A DNA stretch of 41,917 bases from Caulobacteraceae bacterium (GTDB lineage: Bacteria; Pseudomonadota; Alphaproteobacteria; Caulobacterales; Caulobacteraceae), in assembly GCA_027487945.1 (NCBI GenBank), contig JAIYCQ010000012.1:1-41917 (forward strand), in the 5' to 3' direction. The translations under genes and the position numbers were made by a program. Positions within the stretch are counted from its first letter, which is position 1. Every line of letters starts with the position of its first letter. The notes beneath the pieces were generated by a model. That model was not told the origin of the DNA. It saw only the letters and a program-made list of their open reading frames with translations, and searched no databases. Positions 24,278 to 33,448 of this stretch are shown piece after piece.

Positions 24278-24937
24278 TCAGCCCTTGGACGCGAGCTTCT
24301 CGAGCTGGGCCTGCATGGCGGCCATCTGCTTCTTGAGCTCGTCGAGCGGCTCGCCCTCCCCGGCCGCGGCCGGCGCGGCGGCCTCGGCGGTCCGGGCGGG
24401 CTCGCCCGGAGCGGCGGCGCCCTGCGGGAAACCGAAGGGCGAGAACATCTTCATCGCCCGGTCGAACAGCACCATGTTCTGGCGAATCTGCTCCTCGTAG
24501 GCGCTGAGCCCGGCGGCCCCCATGGTGGCGTTCGGCGCCATGGCCCCGAACTGGGTGCGGAACCGCTCCTGCTGCTTGGCGAAGCTTTCCAGACTCATCT
24601 CCAGATAGCTGGGCACGAAGGCCTGCATCTGGTTGCCGTAGAAGCCGATCAGCTGGCGCAGGAACTGGATGGGCAGCAGGTTCTGGCCGCCGCCGCGATT
24701 CTCTTCCTCGAAGATGATCTGGGTCAGGACCGAGCGGGTGATGTCCTCGCCGCTCTTGGCGTCATAGACGACGAAGTCGACGCCTTCCTTGACCATGTCG
24801 GACAGGTGCTCGAGCGTGACGTACGAACTGGAGGCTGTGTTGTAGAGCCGACGGTTGGCGTATTTCTTGATGACGACGCGCTCGCCGGCGCTTTTTGCTC
24901 CGGCTGCATTTTCGCCGGTCTCGGCCTGATCGGACAT
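24278..24937 (-). CDS. phaR: Polyhydroxyalkanoate synthesis repressor PhaR
   Basis: This 219-residue regulator has the N-terminal PHB/PHA accumulation DNA-binding domain (about 20-80: VVIKKYANRRLYNTASSSYV, then LEHLSDMVKEGVDFVVYDAK and DITRSVLTQIIFEEE). A second domain (about 85-150) matches the PHB-granule-associated part, and the C-terminus is alanine/proline-rich ending in a short coiled coil. PhaR represses phasin and PHB genes and is released by binding PHB granules. The ATG at 24937 has CAGGGA seven bases upstream; the ATG two codons earlier overlaps that site. It is divergent from phaA. Confidence 0.95.
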   Translation of the reverse strand: MSDQAETGENAAGAKSAGERVVIKKYANRRLYNTASSSYVTLEHLSDMVKEGVDFVVYDAKSGEDITRSVLTQIIFEEENRGGGQNLLPIQFLRQLIGFYGNQMQAFVPSYLEMSLESFAKQQERFRTQFGAMAPNATMGAAGLSAYEEQIRQNMVLFDRAMKMFSPFGFPQGAAAPGEPARTAEAAAPAAAGEGEPLDELKKQMAAMQAQLEKLASKG

Positions 24938-25030
24938 TTCCATTCCCTGTAGGTACGCTTCCCGCGCTCTTTGGCGCCGCACTATCGCGGAAGCGAAGGC
25001 ATGGCGCCAGTGGCGGTTTCCGCGCGCGGC

Positions 25031-25046
25031 ATGTTGCACTGCAAAA
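25031..25046. promoter_or_regulatory. Candidate PhaR operator between phaR and phaA
   Basis: The palindrome TTGCACTGCAA (25032-25042) sits 95 bases upstream of phaR and 117 bases upstream of phaA. Read on the minus strand, the 16 bases GATTTTGCAGTGCAAC match the site before the P-II gene at 14 of 16 positions. It fits the TGC/GCA type of site known for PhaR proteins. Binding is inferred. Confidence 0.5.
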
Positions 25047-25119
25047 TCAGCAGGTGACGAACCATATCCGACTATGCAAGGTGCCCCCACGTAACAAAAT
25101 TGAGCGCCGGAGCCCTTGA

Positions 25120-26334
<1,215 letters not shown>

Positions 26335-26373
26335 TCTTCAATAAAATCAGAAACTTAGCGACAGGGAAACACC

Positions 26374-27099
26374 ATGAGCAGGGTTGCATTCGTCACGGGC
26401 GGAACGCGCGGCATCGGCCGCGCCATCGTCGAGCGTCTCAAGGCTGACGGCATGAAGGTCGCCGCCGGCTACTCCGGCAACGACGAAGCCGCCGCGGCCT
26501 GTGCCCGGGAACTCGACGTGATGGTCGTGAAGGGCAATGTCGGTTCGTTCGAGGACTGCCAGCGCGCCGCCGCCGCGGTCGCCGCCGAGCTCGGCCCCAT
26601 CGACGTGCTGGTCAACAACGCCGGCATCACCCGCGACGGCTTCTTCCACAAGATGACCTACGAGCAGTGGTCGGAAGTCATCCGCGTCAACATGGACAGC
26701 GCCTTCAACATGACCCGCCAGGTCATCGACGGCATGCGCGAGCGCAACTGGGGCCGGGTGGTCAACATCAGCTCGATCAACGGCCAGAAGGGCCAGGTCG
26801 GCCAGACCAACTACTCCGCCGCCAAGGCCGGCCTGATCGGCTTCACCAAGGCGCTGGCGCTCGAGAATGCCAAGAAGGGCATCACCGTCAACGTGATCTG
26901 CCCCGGCTACATCGACACCGAGATGGTGCAGGCCGTGCCGGAGAACGTGCTGCAGGGCATCATCGCCGGTATCCCCGTCGGACGCCTCGGCAAGGGCGAG
27001 GAAATCGCCGACATGGTCGCCTACCTGTCGGGTGAACGCGCGGGCTTCGTGACCGGCGCGACCTTCACCCTGAACGGCGGCCAGTACCTGGCGGCCTGA
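26374..27099 (+). CDS. phaB: Acetoacetyl-CoA reductase
   Basis: This 241-residue short-chain dehydrogenase reduces acetoacetyl-CoA to (R)-3-hydroxybutyryl-CoA with NADPH. The cofactor motif is TGGTRGIGRAI (8-18), the NNAG motif is VLVNNAGITRDGFFHKMT, and the catalytic serine and YxxxK are in INISSINGQKGQ (written NISSINGQKG here) and TNYSAAKAG. The segment GQVGQTNYSAAKAG is typical of PhaB. A ribosome site (CAGGGA) lies before the ATG in an AT-rich spacer after phaA, so phaA-phaB form an operon. Confidence 0.95.
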   Translation: MSRVAFVTGGTRGIGRAIVERLKADGMKVAAGYSGNDEAAAACARELDVMVVKGNVGSFEDCQRAAAAVAAELGPIDVLVNNAGITRDGFFHKMTYEQWSEVIRVNMDSAFNMTRQVIDGMRERNWGRVVNISSINGQKGQVGQTNYSAAKAGLIGFTKALALENAKKGITVNVICPGYIDTEMVQAVPENVLQGIIAGIPVGRLGKGEEIADMVAYLSGERAGFVTGATFTLNGGQYLAA

Positions 27100-27184
27100 C
27101 CGGTTGAACAGGGGCGTCGCCACGCTTGTGCGACGCCCGCAACCCGTCCAAGAATCGCCCCAGTCGCCGTGCATGGCTTGGGGA

Positions 27185-27949
27185 ATGGCGAGGACGAGTA
27201 TCCGGCATCCTGAGGTCGCGGTTGTATTCGCGGCCCTGATCACGCTGCTTCTGGCTGCGTCGCCGGTCCGTGCCCAGGACTCGCTGCGGGACCTGCTGTT
27301 CGGCGACAAGCCCGCAGAGGGCCAGCGCCGCGCCCCGCCGCCGCCGGTGGCCCGCTATGTCACCGAGACCGGCGAGGGCTTTATCCTCGATCGCAGCACC
27401 GGCAAGCCGCTGCTCAAGTTCGAGAGCAGCTACGAGGTCTGGGTCCTCCAGCCCGAGGTCGGCCCCCGCGGCGACATCAACTACAAGAACGACCTGGGCC
27501 AGCTGATCCTGCGGGCCACCAAGCTGGGCGGCTTCACCCTGTTCACCCGCAAGCGGCCCAGTGGGGCCGCCGCCGAGGTGGCCGGGCCGGTTCAGCCCCT
27601 GCGCCTGAAGCCCGTCAGTCCCCTGGCCCTCTACCAGCTGCTGAGGATCGCCAGCACCCGGGCCAGCAAGGCCGCCGGCCGCACCATCGGCTTCGAGGCC
27701 GACGCCTCGCCCGCCTCCTCCGCCCTCATCGCCGACGCCTCGCTGGTGGTCTCCGAGGCCATCGTGCGCCTGTCGCAGTCACCGGGCGGCCAGCCGCAGC
27801 TGGCCAGGATCGGCAAGGTCGCGATCGTCGAGGGTGCGAGACCCTCGGTGGTGCTGAAGAACGGCGTCCTGCTGATCGTCGTCGCCCCCGACCAGGGCCT
27901 GTCCGGCCGCCCGTCGTCTGAGCGGATCCTGCAGGTCGCGTTCCGGTAG
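27185..27949 (+). CDS. Secreted protein of the DUF4908 type
   Basis: This 254-residue protein has an N-terminal hydrophobic signal (VVFAALITLLLAASPVRAQ) and a mature part beginning DSLRDLLFGDKPAEG. Conserved-looking segments are RYVTETGEGFILDRSTGKPL, LQPEVGPRGDINYKND and the C-terminal EGARPSVVLKNGVLLIVVAP. From memory this resembles DUF4908, a family found mainly in Caulobacterales, with no known function. The ATG at 27185 is used; another at 27173 gives four more residues, and neither has a clear ribosome site. It lies 86 bases after phaB and may or may not be in the same transcript. Confidence 0.65.
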   Translation: MARTSIRHPEVAVVFAALITLLLAASPVRAQDSLRDLLFGDKPAEGQRRAPPPPVARYVTETGEGFILDRSTGKPLLKFESSYEVWVLQPEVGPRGDINYKNDLGQLILRATKLGGFTLFTRKRPSGAAAEVAGPVQPLRLKPVSPLALYQLLRIASTRASKAAGRTIGFEADASPASSALIADASLVVSEAIVRLSQSPGGQPQLARIGKVAIVEGARPSVVLKNGVLLIVVAPDQGLSGRPSSERILQVAFR

Positions 27950-27955
27950 CCCCGG

Positions 27956-28357
27956 CTACGGCGAGACGCCCGCTTCCAGCATCTCGAACCCCTCGAACAC
28001 GAAGCCCGGCGCCACGGTGCAGCCGACCAGGGTCCAGTCGCCCAGCGACCTTGCCTTCTGCCAGACGCCGGTCGGCACGACGGCCTGGGGGCGCTCCCCG
28101 GCGGCCAGATCCAGGCCCAGCCGGTGCTCATCCTGCCCGATGGTCAGCAGCAGCGGCGCACCGGCGTAGTGGTGCCAGACCTCGGCGGCGTCGACGCGGT
28201 GCCAGGCGCTCTCCTGTCCCGCCTCCAGCAGGAAGTAGATGGCCGTCGAGGCGCCGCGGCCCTCCGGCCCCTCGTTGTCGCGGAAAGTCTGGCGATACCA
28301 GCCGCCCTCGGGATGCGGCTCCAGCCCCAGCAGGGCGATGATCTGCGCCGGCGTCAT
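27956..28357 (-). CDS. Cupin_5 (DUF985) protein
   Basis: This 133-residue protein begins MTPAQIIALLGLEPHPEGGWYRQTF and has the cupin motifs TAIYFLLEAGQESAWHRVDAAE and WHHYAGAPLLLTI, with LVGCTVAPGFVFEGFEML near the end; these mark the DUF985 family of small single-domain cupins. The fold suggests a metal- or sugar-binding role, but no reaction is established. Its ATG overlaps the gloB stop by four bases (ATGA), so it is translated with glyoxalase II. Confidence 0.85.
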   Translation of the reverse strand: MTPAQIIALLGLEPHPEGGWYRQTFRDNEGPEGRGASTAIYFLLEAGQESAWHRVDAAEVWHHYAGAPLLLTIGQDEHRLGLDLAAGERPQAVVPTGVWQKARSLGDWTLVGCTVAPGFVFEGFEMLEAGVSP

Positions 28358-29106
28358 CCCTTGAAGCTGTCCTTGGCCGCCCGCACGGCGCCGAAGGCCT
28401 CGGCCGGGTCGGCGATGTCGGGGCGCAGAAGCGGAGCGCGCAGGAAGGGGTTGGTGGCCTTCTCGAGGCCGATGGTGGTCGGCACCGTCCACTCACCGCG
28501 CTCGCGGGCCGCGAAAATGGCGTCCGTCCGCGCCTTCAGGCCCGGGTCGGCGTCGACCGACAGCGCGAAGCGGGCGTTGGAGGCAGTGTATTCGTGGGCG
28601 CAGTAGACGGTGACCGCGTCCGGCAGGGCAGCCAGCTTCTGCAGGCTGGTCCACATCTGCTGCGGCGTACCCTCGAACAGCCGGCCGCAGCCCAGGGTGA
28701 ACAGGGTGTCCCCGACAAAAGCCACGCCGTCGGCGGCGGCGTAGAAAACGATATGGCCCAGGGTATGCCCGCCGGTGTTGATGACGGCGAAGGTGGTGTC
28801 CCCCAACTGCACGGCGTCCCCCTCGTCGACGACGCGGTCGGGCGCGGTCCCGATCCGCTCGACCTCGGCCGGACCGACGACCGTGCAGCCGGTCTCGGCC
28901 TTCAGCCGCGCGTTGCCGCCCGCGTGGTCGGGGTGCCAGTGGGTGTTGAGCACCATGTCCAGCGACCAGCCCAGCTTGCCCAGTTCGGCGAGGATGGCCT
29001 CGGCGTCGGGCGTGTCGATACAGGCGACCTTCCCGGTCGCCTCATCGCGCACAAGAAAGCCGTAGTTGTCGGACAGGCAGGGGAACTGGTGGACGGTTAG
29101 GGGCAT
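28354..29106 (-). CDS. gloB: Hydroxyacylglutathione hydrolase (glyoxalase II)
   Basis: This 250-residue metallo-beta-lactamase-fold enzyme hydrolyses S-lactoylglutathione to lactate and glutathione, completing methylglyoxal detoxification. The metal motif is LNTHWHPDHAGG, with further ligands in NTGGHTLGHIVFY, VAFVGDTLFTLGCGRLFEG and the CAHEYTASNARFA segment. The C-terminal glyoxalase II helical domain (RERGEWTVPTTIGLEKATNP) is present. It is upstream of a DUF985 cupin gene with an ATGA overlap, and divergent from a methyltransferase gene, with a palindromic repeat between. Confidence 0.95.
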   Translation of the reverse strand: MPLTVHQFPCLSDNYGFLVRDEATGKVACIDTPDAEAILAELGKLGWSLDMVLNTHWHPDHAGGNARLKAETGCTVVGPAEVERIGTAPDRVVDEGDAVQLGDTTFAVINTGGHTLGHIVFYAAADGVAFVGDTLFTLGCGRLFEGTPQQMWTSLQKLAALPDAVTVYCAHEYTASNARFALSVDADPGLKARTDAIFAARERGEWTVPTTIGLEKATNPFLRAPLLRPDIADPAEAFGAVRAAKDSFKG

Positions 29107-29121
29107 GGCTGTGCTTTCGTT

Positions 29122-29236
29122 GCGTCCTTCGACACGCCAGCGTGCGCGGGCTGCTCAGGATGACGTAGTCTGTAGCTATACACCGGTCCACGTCATCCTG
29201 AGCAGGCCCGAAGGGCCGTGTCGAAGGACGCAAGGC
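29122..29236. repeat. Dispersed intergenic palindromic repeat, copy 2
   Basis: Two inverse arms lie between gloB and the methyltransferase gene: left 29122-29166 (GCGTCCTTCGACACG ... CTGCTCAGGATGACGT) and right 29190-29236 (ACGTCATCCTGAGCAG ... CGTGTCGAAGGACGCAAGGC). Their ends are perfect complements; the inner hairpins differ. The right arm is almost identical to 13094-13140. The spacer between arms (29167-29189) is AT-richer. Being between divergent genes, it must contain or adjoin their promoters. Confidence 0.85.
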
Positions 29237-29261
29237 GCCGGAACGTGGCATAGGAAGTTTC

Positions 29262-30068
29262 ATGCGTCGTGACGTCCTCGAGCTTCGCGCCTTCTACGCC
29301 TCCGCCCGCGGCCGCGCGGCGCGGGAGATGGTGGCGCGCAAGCTGAGCGAGGCCTGGGGCGATCCGCGCGGGCTGGAGTTCCTGGGCCTCGGCTATGCGA
29401 CGCCCTACCTGGAGGCGGTGCGCGAGCGGGCCCGGCGGACCATCGCGGTGATGCCGGCCGCTCAGGGGGTGGAGGTCTGGCCCGCGGTGGGCCGCAACCT
29501 GGCCTGCCTGGCGCCGGAAACCGCCCTGCCCCTGCCCAACGCCATGTTCGACCGGGTCGTCTGCGTCCATGCGCTGGAGGAGGCCGAGGACGCGGTGGCC
29601 ATGATGCAGGAGGTCTGCCGCGTGCTGTCGCCGACCGGCCGGGTCTTCGTCGCCGTCGCCGCTCGCAACGGCCTGTGGTCCAACGCCGAGGGGACGCCCT
29701 TCGGCCACGGCCGACCCTGGAGCCGCAGTCAGCTGGAGGCGGTGCTCCGCGCGGCGGACCTGGAGCCGTCCGGCTGGACCCGCGCCCTCTACGCCCCGCC
29801 CTTCGCCTGGACCGCCCGCTGGGCCGAGGGCTTCGAACAGGTCGGCGCCTGGCTGTGGCCGCCGTTCGCCGGGGTGATCCTGATGGAGGCGGTCAAACAG
29901 ACCTTTGCCGTGAAACCCCGCGCCTCGCGGGCCCGCGCCCGGGTGTTCGCGCCCGGCGTGCTGGCGCCCGCGCCCGGCGGGGCGCCCGCCGGAAAGGCGC
30001 CCGCCGGAAAGGCGCCCGCCGGCGCAATGCGACAAGCCCCCTTGGCCAGCGAGCCGGTTTCGCCGTAG
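29262..30068 (+). CDS. SAM-dependent methyltransferase (Methyltransf_11 type)
   Basis: This 268-residue protein starts at the ATG at 29262 (RRDVLELRAFYASARGRAA). Motif I appears as LEFLGLGYATPYLEAVRERA rather than the standard glycine loop, and the later ALPLPNAMFDRVVCVHALEE and EVCRVLSPTGRVFVAV segments are typical of class I methyltransferases. In other alphaproteobacteria similar genes sit divergently to gloB, as here. The substrate is unknown. The C-terminus carries a low-complexity APAGK repeat and differs in composition from the catalytic part. Confidence 0.8.
   Translation: MRRDVLELRAFYASARGRAAREMVARKLSEAWGDPRGLEFLGLGYATPYLEAVRERARRTIAVMPAAQGVEVWPAVGRNLACLAPETALPLPNAMFDRVVCVHALEEAEDAVAMMQEVCRVLSPTGRVFVAVAARNGLWSNAEGTPFGHGRPWSRSQLEAVLRAADLEPSGWTRALYAPPFAWTARWAEGFEQVGAWLWPPFAGVILMEAVKQTFAVKPRASRARARVFAPGVLAPAPGGAPAGKAPAGKAPAGAMRQAPLASEPVSP
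29981..30022 (+). repeat. 15-base tandem repeat in the methyltransferase C-terminus
   Basis: The unit GGCGCCCGCCGGAAA occurs at 29981-29995 and 29996-30010, with a third, partly altered copy to 30022. It encodes repeats of AxAGK (GAPAGKAPAGKAPAGA). In-frame length makes it tolerable in the disordered tail of the methyltransferase. Confidence 0.9.
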
Positions 30069-30084
30069 ATTTTGCACTGCACCA
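30069..30084 (+). promoter_or_regulatory. Candidate PhaR site upstream of the P-II gene
   Basis: GATTTTGCACTGCACC begins at 30068-30069, right at the end of the methyltransferase gene and 29 bases before the P-II ATG. TGCACTGCACCA (30073-30084) fits, as I recall it, a consensus TGCRNYGCASMA described for a Bradyrhizobium PhaR. It is close to the inverse of the site between phaR and phaA. Function is inferred. Confidence 0.45.
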
Positions 30085-30112
30085 CGCCTCCGCGCGGTGG
30101 GAGAGTTGTCCG

Positions 30113-30457
30113 ATGAAGATGATCGTCGCCATCATCAAGCCCAGCCGCCTCGACGCGGTGCTCGACGGCGTTACAGAGGCCGGCGCCTCCGGTCTGACCG
30201 TCACCGAGGTGCGGGGCTACGGGCGACAGAAGGGCAAGACCGAGGTCTATCGCGGCGCCGAGTACGAGGTGAAGCTGCTGCCCAAGGTGAAGCTGGAGAT
30301 CGCCGCCTCCGACGACCTCGTCCAGCCGATCATCGACGCCATCATCCGGACCGCCAACAGCGGCAAGATCGGCGACGGCAAGGTCTTCGTCATGGACCTC
30401 GAACAGGCGCTGCGCATCCGCACGGGCGAGGCGGGCGCGGCGGCGATCGCGGGGTAG
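30113..30457 (+). CDS. Nitrogen regulatory protein P-II (GlnB/GlnK family)
   Basis: This 114-residue trimeric signal protein senses 2-oxoglutarate and ATP/ADP and reports nitrogen status to its targets. The T-loop YGRQKGKTEVYRGAEYEV contains Tyr51, the uridylylation site. The C-terminal signature SGKIGDGKVFVMDLEQALRI is complete. GTGGGAG precedes the ATG. The gene stands alone, without glnA or amtB beside it, so GlnB or GlnK cannot be assigned by context. A PhaR-like motif lies just upstream. Confidence 0.95.
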   Translation: MKMIVAIIKPSRLDAVLDGVTEAGASGLTVTEVRGYGRQKGKTEVYRGAEYEVKLLPKVKLEIAASDDLVQPIIDAIIRTANSGKIGDGKVFVMDLEQALRIRTGEAGAAAIAG

Positions 30458-30562
30458 GCAGCCTCTCTTCCTCTCCGGAGCGAAGCGAGCGGGGACATCA
30501 GGGTCCCGCTGAACCCTCCGCCCCCTTCGCGCATTGAACCCATCGCAGCTACAAGGGGCGGC

Positions 30563-32146
30563 ATGGGCGGCGATACGATCCTGCGAGACGGCGACACCTG
30601 CTGGCGGACGAGCCGGGCAGACGCCCTGGCGTTCCTGGTCGACGGGGCGGACTATTTCGCTGCGGTGAAGGCTTCGATGCTCACCGCCAGGCGGTCGATC
30701 TGGCTGCTGGCCTGGACCTTCGACGCCCTGACCCGGATGCAGCCGGACAAGGTCGAGCGCAGCGGCTCGCCGGAGACGGCTGATCGCCTCGGCCTGTTGC
30801 TGCGCCGGATCTCGGCGCTGAACCCGGGACTGGACGTGCGCATCCTCTGCTGGGACATCCCGGCGGCCATCTCCGCCTCGCAGGGCTTCGCCGTGCAGCG
30901 GGCGGCGGCCTTCTTCAAGGGTTCGAAGGTGCAGTACCGGCTGGACAAGAGCCTGCCCAACAGCGCCTGCCACCACCAGAAGGTCATGATCGTCGACGGC
31001 CGGCTGGTCTTCATCAGCGGCGGCGACCTGTCGACCGACCGCTGGGACACCTGCGACCACGACGACGCCGACCCGCGCCGCCGCCTGCCCAACCTGCGCC
31101 GCTATCCCGCCCGGCACGACGTGGCCACGGTGATGGAGGGGCCGATCGCCCGGGACTGCAGCCGGCTGTTCGCCGAGCGCTGGGAACGCTCCGGCGGGGG
31201 GCGTCTGGGCGTGCCGGCCCCGGACTATTCCGAGGAGTCGCCCTGGCCGCGCGGCGTCACGCCCGACCTGATCGGCCAGACCGTAGGCCTGGCCCGCACC
31301 GAGCCCAACTGGAAGACCCACACCCTGGTGCGCGAGAATCTGCGGCTGCACCTGGCCACCATCGCGACGGCGCGGAAGACGCTCTACATCGAGAACCAAT
31401 ACCTGACCGCCCCGACCATCGTCGAAGCCCTGCGCCGGCGGCTGGCCGAGCCGGACGGGCCGGAGATCGTCAGCATCGGGCCGGAGTCCAGCCCCAGCTT
31501 CTTCGACCGGATGACCATGGACAGCGCCCGGCTGGCGGCGATCGAGGCCTTGAGCGCCTCGGATGTGCACGGGCGGTTCAGCGCCTGGACCCCGCGGACG
31601 ACGGCGGGCAAGCCGATCATCGTCCATTCGAAGGTGACCATCGCCGACGACGTCTTCCTGCGCATCGGCTCGGCGAACCTGAACAACCGCTCGCTGGGCC
31701 TGGACACCGAGTGCGACATGGCCATCGAGGCCGAACGCGGCGAGGCCGGTGCGGAGACGCGCGCGACCATCGCCACCTTCCGCAACCTGATGATCGGCCA
31801 CTACCTCGGGCGCAGCCTGCTGCAGGTCGAGGCGGCGATGGAGAAGGCCGGGACGCTGGCCGGCGCCATCGCGGCGCTGGACGCCTCGCACCATCGTTTC
31901 CGCCGGGTCAGGCCCCGACCGCTGGACCCGGTCGAGCGGTTCATCAGCGACTGGAGCCTGGGCGACCCGACCACGCCGGGCGACGCCTGGCGGCCCTGGG
32001 TGCGGCGGCGCTGCCTGCGCGAACAGGTCGGCCTGGTCGACGAGTTCATGCCGCCGGCGACGGCGGAATCTCCAGCTCCACCACCAGCGGCAGATGGTCC
32101 GACGCCGCCCGCGCGCGCGCGTCGAACGGTGATTCCACCCGTGTGA
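30563..32146 (+). CDS. Phospholipase D family protein
   Basis: This 527-residue protein has both HKD motifs of the phospholipase D superfamily: CHHQKVMIVDGRLVFISGGD (near 136-155) and IVHSKVTIADDVFLRIGSAN (near 353-372). The layout resembles bacterial PLDs that hydrolyse or transfer phosphatidyl groups, not the cardiolipin synthases, since no N-terminal membrane helices are present. It has no clear signal peptide. The last 35 or so residues are proline/alanine-rich and lie antisense to the next gene, an overlap of 101 bases. The neighbour is an EEP-family phosphodiesterase, a common pairing. Confidence 0.9.
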   Translation: MGGDTILRDGDTCWRTSRADALAFLVDGADYFAAVKASMLTARRSIWLLAWTFDALTRMQPDKVERSGSPETADRLGLLLRRISALNPGLDVRILCWDIPAAISASQGFAVQRAAAFFKGSKVQYRLDKSLPNSACHHQKVMIVDGRLVFISGGDLSTDRWDTCDHDDADPRRRLPNLRRYPARHDVATVMEGPIARDCSRLFAERWERSGGGRLGVPAPDYSEESPWPRGVTPDLIGQTVGLARTEPNWKTHTLVRENLRLHLATIATARKTLYIENQYLTAPTIVEALRRRLAEPDGPEIVSIGPESSPSFFDRMTMDSARLAAIEALSASDVHGRFSAWTPRTTAGKPIIVHSKVTIADDVFLRIGSANLNNRSLGLDTECDMAIEAERGEAGAETRATIATFRNLMIGHYLGRSLLQVEAAMEKAGTLAGAIAALDASHHRFRRVRPRPLDPVERFISDWSLGDPTTPGDAWRPWVRRRCLREQVGLVDEFMPPATAESPAPPPAADGPTPPARARRTVIPPV

Positions 32147-32795
32147 CGGTGACCGCCCCGGCCACGAACACATGATCGATGCGCATGAAGGGAAAGCCCG
32201 ACGGGAAGGTCGCGGTCGGCGCCCGCGCCCCGCCCGCCTGGGCGTCGCGGATGACCGAGGTCAGCATTCGGTAAGTCTTCGACACAGGGCTGGCGTTGAA
32301 GTCGCCGAGCAGCACGGCCGGGGCGGTGAAGGCCTCCGACGCCATCCAGTCCTCGCCCATCAGCGCGGCCGCCTGGAGCTGCTGTTCGCGCGGGACCAGG
32401 CCCAGATGGGTGTTGATGACCTGCAGCTCGACCCCGCCGCCGATGTCGACGGCCACCCACAGGGCGCCACGCGGCTCCAGCCCCCGAAAGCGGGGCAGCC
32501 CGGGCAGGCCGCCGGTCCGGACCAGCCGCTCGGGCAGTGCGGTCAGGATGGCGTCGCCGTAGCGCTCCTCCTCGACGGACATCGCCGGATGAAAGTGCGA
32601 CTTCATGCGCAGCAGCTCGGCCAGCCGGTGGGCCTGGTCGACGTGGCCGGTGCGGCGGCGGCCGACGTCCAGCTCCTGCAGCGCAACGATGTCGGCGTTG
32701 CAGGCCGCGATCACCTCGGCCACCCGTTCCACGTCGAGCTTGCGGTCGGTCCCGACGCAGCGATGGACGTTGTAGGTGGCGAGTCTGACCTTCAT
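32046..32795 (-). CDS. Endonuclease/exonuclease/phosphatase (EEP) family protein
   Basis: This 249-residue protein has the EEP (DNase I-like) fold motifs: VRLATYNVHRCVG, DIVALQELDV, the central NTHLGL, VLLGDFNASPVS and the terminal DHVFVAG plus SDHLPLVVELE. Substrates of this superfamily range from DNA to inositol phosphates and phospholipids. The adjacent phospholipase D suggests, but does not show, a lipid role. It starts at 32795 with an ATGA overlap on the metW stop, so it is the third gene of metX-metW-EEP. Its last 101 bases overlap the PLD gene on the other strand. Confidence 0.88.
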   Translation of the reverse strand: MKVRLATYNVHRCVGTDRKLDVERVAEVIAACNADIVALQELDVGRRRTGHVDQAHRLAELLRMKSHFHPAMSVEEERYGDAILTALPERLVRTGGLPGLPRFRGLEPRGALWVAVDIGGGVELQVINTHLGLVPREQQLQAAALMGEDWMASEAFTAPAVLLGDFNASPVSKTYRMLTSVIRDAQAGGARAPTATFPSGFPFMRIDHVFVAGAVTVTRVESPFDARARAASDHLPLVVELEIPPSPAA

Positions 32796-33448
32796 GCCCC
32801 GAAGAGATCGCCCGGCGGCCCGTCCGGTTCCACAGGGCCGTCGCGGCGGCCGAGCAGGAACAGCGCCGCCTCGGCCCGCCAGTTCTCGATCGCCTTGCCC
32901 GGATCGATGGCGCGGGCCGCACGCCCTTCCGCCAGCGCCACGCTGGCCTCGATCCGCAGGTCGAGGTCATCGACCAGCGCGTTGAAGTCGGCGAGGGTGC
33001 AGAGGTGAATGTTGGGCGTCGACCACCAGGGCTCGGGCAACGAGCGGGTCTCGGGCATCCGCCCATGGCGCAGCAGCGACCAGCGCACGCGCCAGTGACC
33101 GAAGTTGGGGAAGCTGACCACGGCCCGGTCGGCGATCCTCATCAGCTCGCCCAGCACCTGCCGGGGGTTGCGGGTCGCCTGCAGGGTCTGGGACAGGATG
33201 GCGTAGTCGAAGGCGCCGGTCGGGAACTGCTCCAGGTCGCGGTCGGCGTCGCCCTGCATGACCGCAAGGCCCCGCGCCAGACAGGCGGACACACCCTGGG
33301 GGCTGATCTCGACCCCGCGGCCGTCGATGTCCTTCTCGTGGGTCAGCAGCTCGAGCAGTTCGCCGCCGCCGCAGCCGACGTCGAGCACCCGGGAGCCAGG
33401 CCGCACGAGCCGCAGGATCTCGCGGAAGTCCTCGCGCACCACGGTCAT
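32792..33448 (-). CDS. metW: Methionine biosynthesis protein MetW
   Basis: This 218-residue protein has the MetW/class I methyltransferase-like N-terminus ([20 protein letters not shown]), then [38 protein letters not shown] and [21 protein letters not shown], a segment highly typical of MetW. MetW is required with MetX for efficient homoserine acylation in many proteobacteria, though its reaction is not fully settled. Its ATG overlaps the metX stop by four bases and its stop overlaps the EEP start, so it is translated as part of an operon. Confidence 0.94.
   Translation of the reverse strand: MTVVREDFREILRLVRPGSRVLDVGCGGGELLELLTHEKDIDGRGVEISPQGVSACLARGLAVMQGDADRDLEQFPTGAFDYAILSQTLQATRNPRQVLGELMRIADRAVVSFPNFGHWRVRWSLLRHGRMPETRSLPEPWWSTPNIHLCTLADFNALVDDLDLRIEASVALAEGRAARAIDPGKAIENWRAEAALFLLGRRDGPVEPDGPPGDLFGA

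Noticed and set aside
30050..30112. Sigma-54 promoter before the P-II gene
   Set aside because: No TGGCAC-N5-TTGC-like pair with the GG and GC spaced correctly was found.
29789..32173. 794-codon minus-strand frame across the P-II and phospholipase D genes
   Set aside because: Antisense of two genes with intact catalytic or signature motifs; arginine/histidine/glycine-rich nonsense.
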